This document shows positions 42,122 through 51,454 of a stretch of DNA of 64,000 nt, piece after piece. The first letter of the stretch is position 1. Every line of letters starts with the position of its first letter. This stretch comes from Rhynchopus euleeides (lineage: Eukaryota > Euglenozoa > Diplonemea > Diplonemida > Diplonemidae): contig OY723290.1 in the NCBI GenBank assembly GCA_963210315.1, positions 744,001-808,000 on the forward strand, given 5' to 3'. The translations under genes were made by a program, and so were the position numbers. The notes below the pieces were generated by a model. It searched no databases and was not told where the DNA came from. It was given only the letters and a program-made list of their open reading frames with translations.

Positions 42122-42172
42122 TACACCGCAAAGGAGTGTTGCTTCTGTTCGCTGCGTTGGTTCTGTGTGTGC

Positions 42173-43768
42173 TCACACTGCTGCCTCCTCCTGCAAGCAA
42201 GCTTGCAGAGCGGGGCTCGCATACGACACATTCTGTGGGTTAGCACGCACCGCTTGGAGTGCGACCTCGCGGTCCGCCTGCAGATCTGCACTTGCAAAGG
42301 CAAGCAATGCACCGTTCGATTTATTTGACACGTCTGCAAAGGCTGCCAGTGCCGCCTGCCTGTCACCACGCACATGCTCACCTGCATACATGAAGTTCTC
42401 GGGATCCTTGCGGATGGCAGGCAGGGCAACCTGTACGTCGTCACGCAGCGCATCGGGAAGGGCGCGGAAGAGGCCGCCGCAAGCTGTGACAATCCGTGAT
42501 GCGAAATCCCTGTCATCGCGTAGCACATCCGCCATGTGGATGTGCGCATCGGAGTCACCCTCGATTGCCATCAGGACCACCTCCTTGTCTCCACGCAGGG
42601 CCTCGCTCATGTGCCGAAACGGCTCTCCCGAGCTGCCTTCAAGAGCCAGCATCGCGAGCTCCTTGTCCCCACGCAGCTGTTCGCTCAGATATTGAAACTC
42701 TCTGTAGTCTGACTCGACAGCCTTCATGGCAACCGCTTTGTCGCCGCGGTGGAGTCCCATTGTCTTGTCCGCCCGCAGCTCCTCACCCATGTGTTGCACT
42801 GCGTCTCTGGCATAGTACCCCCCCTTCTCGAGAGCCTCCAGGGCCACGTCTTTGTCGCCGCGCAGCTCCTCACTCATGTACTGGAATTCAAACCAGACAA
42901 CGTCGGATTCGATTGCCTTCAGGGCCACCTCTTTGTCTCCACGAAGTGCCATGCTCAGGTCTCTGTACCTCAGTTTGTCGCCACACAACATATCCGTCGC
43001 GATCTGCACGTTCCCAGAGAGCATCACCTCCCTCAGGTTGTCCTCCTCGAACTCGTTGGGATCTGTTTCGAGATCCATCGCCATCATCACCACATCCTTA
43101 TCGTCACGAAGGGTCGTGCTGATGTCTTTGAAAGCGAGATGTCTACTCTCCAGTGCACCCAGAACGAACTCCTTGTGATTGAGCCACATCTCCCTGTTTG
43201 GGAAATGGGCCAGTGAAGTCGATGCATACTTGGTAGAACGATTCCTCAAAGAAGCAAGAGCAACGTCAACGTCACGCCGCAGAGCAGGGCTAGCAAGGGA
43301 GAAGCATGTGGAACAAAGGTACACGAGCTGCTGCATCACCTCCTTGTCGTCGTACAGAGACGGAGGCACCCAGTGAGGGGGAAAGGGTGCCCTCTTCTTT
43401 GACTGCTTCACCCTCCTGTTCTGTCTGACACCACAGTAGTATTTCAGCGTCGCCAGCACACACTCACGCCGCGTCCGTGCCCACAGCGGGATGTCGTCCA
43501 TGGTGGTCTCACCGTCGAGCAGCTGCTTAACAAACTCCCGCACACCGCGTTCGACCTGAACCCGGCACCCACCCGAGAAGGCAGCGATGATGCTGACAGC
43601 CTCCGCATCGTCACACGCCACACGCTGCCCGCCCACACTCAGCTCCACGTCGTCACCGAAGCCGAAGGCCTCCCCGCACTGCCGCTTCACAGCAGACAGT
43701 GTTGCATCTGCCTCGATCGGCACAGCCTCTTCCCGCCCTGCCAGCTTGTCGACCGCAAACACCTCCAT
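42173..43768 (-). CDS. DUF4116 repeat protein, copy 2
   Basis: 531 residues, the duplicate of 39299-40972. The N-terminal 90 residues are almost identical to copy 1 except for one extra Asp (GFGDDVEL), and the C-terminal 130 residues are also very close. The central repeats differ: about residues 330-345 (ADKTMGLHRGDKAV) show that one repeat has been partly deleted, and copy 2 carries a KSNGALL insertion near the end. Both copies keep open frames despite several indels in multiples of three, which points to selection on the protein. Function unknown. Confidence 0.85.
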   Translation of the reverse strand: MEVFAVDKLAGREEAVPIEADATLSAVKRQCGEAFGFGDDVELSVGGQRVACDDAEAVSIIAAFSGGCRVQVERGVREFVKQLLDGETTMDDIPLWARTRRECVLATLKYYCGVRQNRRVKQSKKRAPFPPHWVPPSLYDDKEVMQQLVYLCSTCFSLASPALRRDVDVALASLRNRSTKYASTSLAHFPNREMWLNHKEFVLGALESRHLAFKDISTTLRDDKDVVMMAMDLETDPNEFEEDNLREVMLSGNVQIATDMLCGDKLRYRDLSMALRGDKEVALKAIESDVVWFEFQYMSEELRGDKDVALEALEKGGYYARDAVQHMGEELRADKTMGLHRGDKAVAMKAVESDYREFQYLSEQLRGDKELAMLALEGSSGEPFRHMSEALRGDKEVVLMAIEGDSDAHIHMADVLRDDRDFASRIVTACGGLFRALPDALRDDVQVALPAIRKDPENFMYAGEHVRGDRQAALAAFADVSNKSNGALLAFASADLQADREVALQAVRANPQNVSYASPALQACLQEEAAV

Positions 43769-43901
43769 TGCTGCTGTGGTGTGCCGTGTGTGGCTGCTTC
43801 TTCTTCGTCACCTGGTGTCTGGTGGGTGGTGTGTGTGTGCACAGTGGCTTGCCTTGACTTTTCTGCGTTGCCACCATTCGGGTGGCGGGTGGTGGTGTGT
43901 C

Positions 43902-43994
43902 TCAGCCAGGGATAACTGTCAAATGGTGTAGAATCAACCGCCGCAGCGCTCATAGGGGGAAAGAAGTGTATTCTTGATAAGAGTTTGTCATCAT
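43902..43994 (-). ncRNA. Box C/D snoRNA-like, type 1, copy 5 of 5
   Basis: Same boxes and guides as the other type 1 copies, about 130 bp upstream of the DUF4116 copy 2 start. Confidence 0.85.
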
Positions 43995-44067
43995 GAACCA
44001 TTGCAGCGGACGTGGCCCTCACACATCACACCTCTCTCGCATGTGCCTCCCACCAGACACTCGTTCT

Positions 44068-44114
44068 TCAGCCAGGGATAACTGTTAGATGTGCACTGAA
44101 TCATAGGTCGTCAT
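44068..44114 (-). ncRNA. Short box C/D snoRNA-like, type 3, copy 3 of 3
   Basis: Same as the other type 3 copies. Only this copy has a further C-like ATGATGC upstream on the minus strand (44154-44148), which could extend it. Confidence 0.55.
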
Positions 44115-44121
44115 GGCAGAA

Positions 44122-45064
44122 GATTACTTCTTTGATACGGTTGGCATCATGGAGAACTACATTCACAATGGGAACCTGATTTGCGGACCAACACCCATAC
44201 CCACCTGTGCAAACAGAAACACAATCGACGTCAACTGTGGGCCGGACAGGCAAGCAGGGCCGAGGGAGGGGGGGGGGGGTTTTTGATTCGAGAATGAAAG
44301 CAAAATCAAGTCTCCCAGCACATTATCGCAAATGTAAGTCGTTTTAGGGGGAGAGGAGGGGAGAGGGGGGTCTTCCGGCAACCTCTATGTATCGTTTCAC
44401 CACAGCGTGCACCGGCACACGCCAGCCGTGGGGGGGATTAGGGCAAAAGGCAATCAACACACTAAACACGCGCCATCCGTGTTTTTTTCCACCCCCTTTC
44501 ACCCCCCTGCCCCACTCCCCCCATCCTCGCTCTCAATACCCCACCCTCCTCCGATCACTGCTGTTACATACACTAGGGGGGAAAGGGGAAGGGAAAGGGG
44601 GAGGGGGGGCATGTGGGTAGTCGGCGTGGGTGTGTGAGGGGGGGGAAGGGGGGTGGGGTGGGGGGGGGAGGCGCCATGCTCCATTAGACGCAACAACCAA
44701 CAGCACATCAGCAACACACACCCCCCTGCCCCCCCCCCCTCTCTCTCTCCTCCCAACATTTCCAGACACCCCGATGCCACTTCTGGGAAGTGGGGTGGGG
44801 GGGGGGGGACCGGGGGGATGTCGTAAATGTAGAGAAAGACAAGGTCGATGTCGGCTTCCCTTGCCACTCTAGAGATGTGCAGGTCGGGGGAGGGGGGGAG
44901 GGGGGGGCGGGGCGGGGAGGTAAAGGTAGAAAAGGAAAGGCAAAGTTTGCCGATACAAGGTTGACCTCACTTCACCCGTTATGCAGGAGGTTGTGTCCGA
45001 GATGGGGTCAGAGCGCGGGGGGGGGGGGGGGGGGGGGGTGCGGCGGCGCAGCCGGGCGGGCCCC
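44122..45064. other. Intergenic stretch dominated by G runs
   Basis: Poly-G tracts on the plus strand, the longest about 22 nt at 45017-45038. No gene is supported. Confidence 0.6.
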
Positions 45065-45754
45065 TCATAGCCCCTGGAGGCCTGCCTGGCGCTGGGACAG
45101 GAGGGCGTCCAGCTCGGTGCGCGTGTCGCTCCATCTTTGGAGGTCGAAGCCATAGGAGTCGTACATCCGGAGAATCAAATCAGGGAGAACGACGTCGTCA
45201 AACTTTGTGTAGGAGTGCTCCGTGCCGTAGCGCCAGAGGAAGGCAAAGAAAAGCACGGCGTTGCCTTGGGCGACGAACCATGAGATCGGCTCCATGATGT
45301 CCCATTCGAAGTCGACGAAGGTGAAGCGGGCGAACAGCCACATCTGCGCCCCGCAGTATGCGGCGACACGGGACCACACCTTGCGGCGCCATTCTTCGAT
45401 CTTGCGGTCCACCACCTCCTTCTCGCCGTCCAGCGTGGTCATGCGCAGCTCCAACTCCTCAATGCGTCTGTCCAGCTCCAGCTCTTCCTCGAGCCCGATG
45501 CGGCGGTGCATATCTGCAAACACATCGTTGGGGTTGATATGCACCACGCCGTGTGCGTAGACAACGGTCCCGCTGCGTTCCAGGCGCCTCAGGAGTGGCT
45601 CGCACTCCTCTTCCGGCACACCGAGCTCCACGCATTTGTGGTGGAACGACGTGTAGGGCACACGGTCCAGCTCGTTCCCCGCCCCGCGCACCCAGCACCG
45701 CACCATAGTGTAAGCCTGCCGTTTGGCAAAATTCCGCATTATCTCGCACCCCAT
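45065..45754 (-). CDS. MCU: Mitochondrial calcium uniporter pore subunit
   Basis: 229 residues from the ATG at 45754, which follows a CCGCAG acceptor-like site by about 27 nt; a second Met at residue 6 is possible. A coiled coil (about 90-125, ELDRRIEELELRM) leads into the first membrane helix (about 128-146), then the MCU signature WDIMEP (151-156), whose Asp and Glu form the calcium selectivity ring, and a second helix (about 157-176). A post-pore helix with Tyr/Asp residues follows. Order and spacing match MCU; the N-terminal domain is shorter than in animals. Euglenozoa have several MCU paralogues (MCUb, c, d in trypanosomes), so which one this is remains open. It would act in the inner mitochondrial membrane. 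Confidence 0.9.
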   Translation of the reverse strand: MGCEIMRNFAKRQAYTMVRCWVRGAGNELDRVPYTSFHHKCVELGVPEEECEPLLRRLERSGTVVYAHGVVHINPNDVFADMHRRIGLEEELELDRRIEELELRMTTLDGEKEVVDRKIEEWRRKVWSRVAAYCGAQMWLFARFTFVDFEWDIMEPISWFVAQGNAVLFFAFLWRYGTEHSYTKFDDVVLPDLILRMYDSYGFDLQRWSDTRTELDALLSQRQAGLQGL

Positions 45755-46045
45755 CCTGGGGCCTGTTGCGGGTGCCCCGCACTGCGGAGGGGTGGTGGTG
45801 GGTTGTGGGTGTGGTGGTGGAATACCAAAGCTCAAGCTTCAACACAGGGCTGGTTGTTGGGGGTGGGGTGGGGTGGGGTGGGGTAGGGGGCAGAGTTGTT
45901 TCGTTCGGATTCGTCCCCCGTGTTGGCGGGGATGCCCAGGAGGGGGGGCAACCAAACGGCAGGGCCGGCCTTGTCTTAGGGGCGGGCACGTCTTCGAGTG
46001 GCACTGTTTCATTGTGAGAAAGAGAAGGGCAACGCTGCCGGAGGA

Positions 46046-46818
46046 TCACTGCCGCATCGCCGCCATCCGCATGCGTTCCCAGCTTGCCAGAGTTGCGCCT
46101 GTTGTTTGCGACTCTTGGAGGACTTCTCTGTACTTCGCAATCCTGCAGTGGTGTGGAAAGATCGAAAGGGTGACAGTGGCTCCAGATCAGAACAGCACCT
46201 GCAACCCCACACAAAAGCCAAGTGCAACAACACGGCGCCATACCGCATGTGCGGGTAGTAGTTTTCGGGGAACGGTGGGTTCGACCCGCGCTTCTTCGCC
46301 CACGCCGCCCAGTCGTGCTGCGGCCGCTTATGGAAGATGAGCCCGTTGTTGTACAGCTCGCGCGCTGCGAAGATTGACCTTGCCGCTTTTGCCGGAATTC
46401 CCTTTTTATACACAAGCTCCATGTAAGAGCTGCTCATCAAGTCGTCCCAGTCCTCAAACTGGTCTTCGTATTCGGTTAGGTCCTCGCGTTTGGTATCAGC
46501 CCTCGCCAGGAAAGTGTTGATGTCGGGGATTTCCCCGCAAGGCGGACGGATCCTGTCCGGTTCGAGCGTCCGCCTGTCAAACATGGCACGGTCCTCCATG
46601 CCGTACACATTCGGGATGTACCCGAAGAACAAATCCTGGCGAAGTGCATGCCGCGGCCCGATACCCGGACGTCTCGTCAGGTTCCGCCTGCTCAACGTCT
46701 CATAAGACTGTGCGCCGCCAGATGTCGGGTTCCGCACGAATCTGTCAAACCAGTAGTGCCGCTTCTGCTGCACAACACCGCCATGCCCTCCGGCAGTCGA
46801 GCACACAGCTCGCTTCAT
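46046..46818 (-). CDS. Probable mitochondrial protein, possible ribosomal or complex subunit
   Basis: Two exons, 46818-46244 and 46142-46046, joined across a 101-nt GTATGG...CAG intron to give 223 residues ending in MRMAAMRQ. The N-terminus (MKRAVCSTAGG...QQKRHYWFDR) is basic and could be a presequence. The body is rich in aromatic and charged residues (FFGYIPNVYGMEDRAMF, YEDQFEDWDDL, RPQHDWAAWAKKRG), a composition typical of euglenozoan mitoribosomal or respiratory accessory subunits. I do not recognise a specific family. Without the intron the frame would run on into sequence that no longer looks coding, which supports the splice. Confidence 0.7.
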
Positions 46819-47770
46819 CGTTCAGGACAACCCGTTGGGTGGGGAAGCAACGGCCCCACCCGAACGCCCTTGCAAGCATGGAGGTGGCGGCGAATATATG
46901 AGAAGACCCCAGAAGCGGCAGCACGGCCCGTAAAGACATGCGCAGCACTGGGAATCCATGCAAGCAATGCGGGGGCGGGAGCGGGGGGAGGGGCATGCAC
47001 GCACCCCTCGGGTTTGTTATGGCCAATATCAGACCACGCAGCAGATAAGACCTGCTTTTTTGTTTGTTCGGTCAACACCCCCCACCCCACCCCACCCCCC
47101 TACCTGAAGGTTCTCGACACATAGGAGGGACACGCCAAAACACGTCAGCGCTGAGGCTTCGCTGTGTACCCACCCAACAAAGCAAGCCGGCTTCATCCCC
47201 AGGAGAGCACGCCCATCAATCGTGGCACCATGCTTGACAATCACAAGGCATCCCTCACAAGCGGCAGGCCCCACGGATGCACCTCTTCTCTGGGCTTAAC
47301 AGCCACCGCGTTGTGCAAATTTCAATGGACTGTGTAGTGCAGTGTGCTTCTCACGACCATTCGATCCGAAAACCCCCCGACACCACCTGAATCAGACAAT
47401 CCCGGCCCACCAAGTAACCACCCGAAACCAACCCCCCCCCCCCCCCCCCACCCAGCAGGCATCCTCAGACACAGGGCGGTGTGGGGGGAAAAAAAGACGG
47501 GACGGATCCCCACACAGGCTCCCCCCCTCCCACCCACATCCCGGCCCCTGATGCTTGCCACCACTTTATACACCGCCACTACCACCACCGCCCCTTTCCC
47601 CGGCAGCAAAGAGCTCGAGCAGTGCGCCCACCCCCATCCGCTCGCACATGGATCTAACCGGCTCCCCATCCACAGGGTTCCGCCCCCATTTTCCGCAATG
47701 ACCCCTGGAGGTGCGGCTGTTGCGTGGGGCGGGGTGGGGTGGTGGGGCATCGCGAAACCCCTGCTGACTC
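46819..47770. other. Intergenic stretch, one doubtful exon-like frame
   Basis: About 950 bp. A minus-strand frame at 47029-47274 (81 codons) has a fairly protein-like composition in its first 60 residues and could be an exon, but I find no partner exon. The rest is C- and G-run DNA. Confidence 0.5.
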
Positions 47771-48157
47771 TCATGCCGACTGGGCGGCCACCTCAGCCTC
47801 CCATGCTGCTTTTCGCTCCGCACGGTGTTGTTTCTCTTTGAGGAGACGTCTCGCGACAACACCATCCTTCACACGGGCGACGGACTGCTCGCTAGACATG
47901 CTGAACTGATACAGCTGTTCGCCGTTGTCGACAAGCGGGTACAGCAGAGGCATGGTGCGCCATTCGTTGTAAGCCAGGAGACGCTGCCTCCGGATGGCCA
48001 TCGTGTCGGTTGTGACGTACCCCTTCTTCTTCCGCTCGTAGACAATACCCTGCGGCGAGAAGTTGATGCGCGGCGTGCCGCCCGTGTTGAGGATGGTTGC
48101 ATTCTGCATCCGTGTGGACAGCTGGTCCTCCAGCAGTGGGGAGCACCGCCTCAGCAT
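47771..48157 (-). CDS. Small basic protein, possibly mitochondrial
   Basis: 128 residues from the ATG at 48157, which directly follows TTGCAAAG, a good spliced-leader acceptor. The N-terminus MLRRCSPLLEDQL could be a short presequence. The rest is basic, with INFSPQGIVYERKKKGYVTTD and a helical, Lys/Arg-rich tail (RRLLKEKQHRAERKAAWEAE). It looks like a small organellar ribosomal or assembly protein, but I cannot name a family. Confidence 0.65.
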   Translation of the reverse strand: MLRRCSPLLEDQLSTRMQNATILNTGGTPRINFSPQGIVYERKKKGYVTTDTMAIRRQRLLAYNEWRTMPLLYPLVDNGEQLYQFSMSSEQSVARVKDGVVARRLLKEKQHRAERKAAWEAEVAAQSA

Positions 48158-48388
48158 CTTTGCAACAGCACTGGTGTGGCGCCCACCCACGTGGCCCTGT
48201 GGATTGGTGGCTTTGGGTGGCGGAGAGGGGGGTGCGGCAGTGAAAGCGACAGTATAGGCAAGGCAGAGCTTGTTGAGACAAGGCTAAGGTTGGGTCGGGA
48301 CAACAATAAACGGTGCAGTGGGTTGATGCAGTTGGGGGGGGTTTGCGGGTTTGCGGGTGGAGGGGGGGGGGGGCAGTGTAGGTATAAT

Positions 48389-49412
48389 ACAGGTCCCCAA
48401 AATCTGCATCCTGTTTAATAGAGTTTAATACAGTTTAATACAGGTTTAATACAGTTTAAGACAGTTTAATACAGGTTTTGTACACTATAGTACCCTTGTG
48501 TGCAGGTCATGGGGGCAGAGGGGGTGTCGCTTCTTTGGAGAGGGGGCCCGGCCTGGAAGTAGGGGTTCTCTACAACACGGCTGAAGATGAACCGACACCA
48601 GGCGATGTCGATCATTGCCCTCTCGCTGGCTGAGGGCAGGGGAACACCGAGCGCCATCCGCTTCGCCGGTCCTGGGCCGTCAGTCCCCGGGGCCTTCCTC
48701 TTCGGGGTGGTGGTGGGGGCGTCCGTGGCCTTCTGCTTCACGGCCTCGGGGGCCTTCTCGCAGCCCCGCAGGTGGCTCTTGAGCCGCGATGCGGACTTCC
48801 CCGAGGCGCGCAAGCCACAGTGCTTGCACTTCGTCGCCTCGGTGAACTCACCGTGGCTCCAGCAGGCAGGACGTCCCCCCGACATTTTTCCCAGGTGCAA
48901 ATTTCTCGGGCGCGCTTCGCGCGCCCGAGACTACGCGGAGATGGCCACTCGCATACGCTCAAGGACTTGCGAGACAGGCACACGCTACAGGGGGGGTCTG
49001 GGGGGCGGAGCCCCCCAGCCGCCGGAGGCCACGGTAGTGAGCATCTGTTCCTTGCACGTGTCAACGACTTGCTGCACGAACTTGACAGACAGCTCTTAGA
49101 CTCAAGGCGGCTCTGCACCGGGGCTGAACATGCTCCCCAGCCAGGAGACCCCATTCCTACTGGTCCCCAGGGAAATCTCCCCCCGCCCCCGCTAAAAGTG
49201 ACCCCCCAGGGGGCCCAAACTGCGGGGGGGGGTCTTTGACCCCCCCCCGACCCCCCTTAGATTAGGCCCTGTGATGGATAATCCTCCTGTGTGGGGGTCT
49301 GTGTGGTGCCGTACCTGCAGTGACAAACGTACCTTGTACTAAACTCAAAAAGCGCCGAGTTTAATACAGTTTAATACAGTTTAATACAAACGTGTTTAAT
49401 ACAGTTTAATAC
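48389..49412. mobile_element. hAT-like element remnant flanked by TTTAATACAG arrays
   Basis: Arrays of the 10-mer TTTAATACAG and variants lie at 48415-48475 and 49359-49412 in the same orientation. Between them is a BED-finger ORF with a hAT-like segment, a perfect palindrome in TCGGGCGCGC/GCGCGCCCGA at about 48904-48930, and a GGGGGGCGGAGCCCCCC hairpin near 48997. Subterminal repeat arrays are typical of hAT elements. Exact termini and target duplication are not clear; both ends show CAGG after the last repeat. Confidence 0.6.
48466..48900 (-). CDS. Truncated hAT-type transposase N-terminus (BED zinc finger)
   Basis: 144 residues from the ATG at 48900. Residues about 14-50 form a BED-type finger (CWSHGEFTEATKCKHCGL, followed by a spaced LKSHLRGC). 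A Lys/Pro linker leads to AMIDIAWCRFIFSRVVENPYF, which resembles the start of the hAT transposase catalytic region (FFYxxGIPFxVVExPxF). The frame then ends after about 30 unrelated residues, so the catalytic domain is missing. It may be a truncated transposase, a first exon, or a domesticated DNA-binding protein. Confidence 0.6.
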   Translation of the reverse strand: MHLGKMSGGRPACWSHGEFTEATKCKHCGLRASGKSASRLKSHLRGCEKAPEAVKQKATDAPTTTPKRKAPGTDGPGPAKRMALGVPLPSASERAMIDIAWCRFIFSRVVENPYFQAGPPLQRSDTPSAPMTCTQGYYSVQNLY

Positions 49413-51454
49413 AGGGCCTGCCTACACTGGGGGGGGGGGGGCAGAGAGCCGTGCAGACCACCACCGATTCTGTTGTTTGTTTTTTATAGAAAAAACTTTT
49501 CTTGTTCTGTATCGAATTGTTTCCGCATTTTGCTTTGCTCTGGATAATGCTTTCTCCGCCGCACTCCTCTCCGCCATTTCTTCCGCCCGCATTTCGGGGG
49601 GGGGGATGGGTGGAATTTTTTTTGCTTTCGAGTCTTCCCATTTCGGTTTTTTTTGACACATCGGAGAAAAACATGAAGAAGGGAAGAAGATAGAAGGGAA
49701 GAAGGGGTTCGGGCGGAAGAGACAGGCAGAGAAGCGAGCAAAAAAAACCCTTGCAGAGAGGAGGGAGAGAGGGGGGGGCACAATGGTGTACAAACCCCAG
49801 CTGTGTGTTCTGCAGAGCGAGCAAGAAAAGAGGTGGGTCGGGGTGGGGAGGAGGAGGAGGAGGGGGGGAAATACCCCCCACACCCCACCCCACCCACACC
49901 CCATCCCAGTGACCTCGCTGGGAACCCGGCAAACAAACGGCTGACGAGCCCGATTTGCTCGAGCCTCACCGGGTCACAGGCGGGTGAATCCGGCCTGTGT
50001 GATGCCATGTTGCCAAAAACTCTGCGTGTGATTTTTTTGGGTTCCAACGCACTGCTGCTATCTCTACTATCCTTCTGTATCGTCCGTTCAAACTACCCTT
50101 ACTGACCGAGTGATCGCACAAACCCTGTACTGCACTTTCTGTCTGATATGTGTGGAACTGACATTTGCCCTAACCCAGCCATGTGATACATGCTGTCCGT
50201 CTGCTGCGAGACGTGCACATCGGTTTTTTTTGTTTCGATTGCCGCTTGACTTTACTTTGCTTTGCTTTTTACTCTGATAAGTTCTGGATTGTCACAACAC
50301 CATTTTCTTTTTTTGGGGAGAGGCGCAGAGACGGTGAGAAGAGGAACCCGAGGGGATGGGGAAACTAACGGGGGGGGAATGCAAAGTGAGGAGAGGAATT
50401 CCTTTTGACCACTCTCCCCTCTTCACACCACCCCGTTGGGTTTCCCACCCCACCCCCCCCTTGCCCCCCACCCACCTCCCGGCCCCACCCGACCCCAGCC
50501 CACCCCGCCCCAACCCTCCCTTCCCCGTAACGAAAAAAATGGAAAAAAAAATGGTGATAACAACCCATTAACACTGCCACAGATCTGGGGCAGGGGTGGG
50601 ACGGTGATGGAGAACAAGGCAATGCACATGCAGTGCGGAATACATGTCCTGGCTAGCGAGTGATAGTTCCGGCCAGATTACCCCCCTCTGTTTTGCTTTG
50701 GCTCTCAAGATTTTCGGCTTTGCTGTAAGAAGAACGCAGATATTTTGTTCGGCGCTTCAGAGCCTTTTTTTTGAGCTGCATTGCTATATTTTGAAGGAGG
50801 GGGGGGGGGGGAGGTATGTCCCGCTTCGTCTGTTTTTTTTTGATTGAGCACCGCAAAGGCAGTTTTTTTTCCTATTATAGAGAACTCAACATCATCACAC
50901 ACCCCGCCCCCCATTCGCATCGCAATCGAACGAAATGACAAGAATAGGGCCTGCAAACGGACAACGCATGCGCAAAGCAAGGTGTCATACCAGAAGACAC
51001 AGAGCACAATGGGTTGCATTGTGAGGGCACGCAATGAACCCTTCACCTGCAGGGGGTTGGTAAGAAAACATATCGCTTGACAACAGTGATCTCACCGTTC
51101 AGCAGAGGCTCGCCAGACTGCAGCCAGCAGCTGCCCGCTGGCGAGACGAGCGTTTGACATGACGTGGGGGTTGGAGGGAGGGGCGGATTGGGGGGGGGGG
51201 GTCGTAGAACCCCCCGCAATCCAGCCCCACCTCCTGCGCACGCCAGAGAGGGTTGCCGGAGGGCAACACAACCTGTCCCGCCCTGGGAGGTTGGGCTGGG
51301 GGTGCCCTGGCTGGAGCTGGCCTGTTGTTGCTGTGTGATTCACCACCACCACCACCCACTCCCCCAGTACACCCACAGCAAGGCAGGAAGCGCTGACAGG
51401 GACAACGGCCCCCCCACCCCCACCCGATGAGTTGGGCACCGGTCACGGTGGCGT
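49413..51454. other. Intergenic stretch, low complexity
   Basis: 2 kb with G and C runs. Near 49980 a CACAGGC ... GCCTGTG inverted pair can form a hairpin. No gene is supported. Confidence 0.55.

Larger units (their letters stand above)
42122..44121. repeat. Segmental duplication unit 2 (DUF4116 gene plus snoRNA pair)
   Basis: About 2.0 kb matching unit 1 over its full length, with the same order and orientation. Confidence 0.9.

Noticed and set aside
47029-47274. 81-codon minus-strand frame as a gene or exon
   Set aside because: Protein-like composition for about 60 residues, but no partner exon and no recognised domain.
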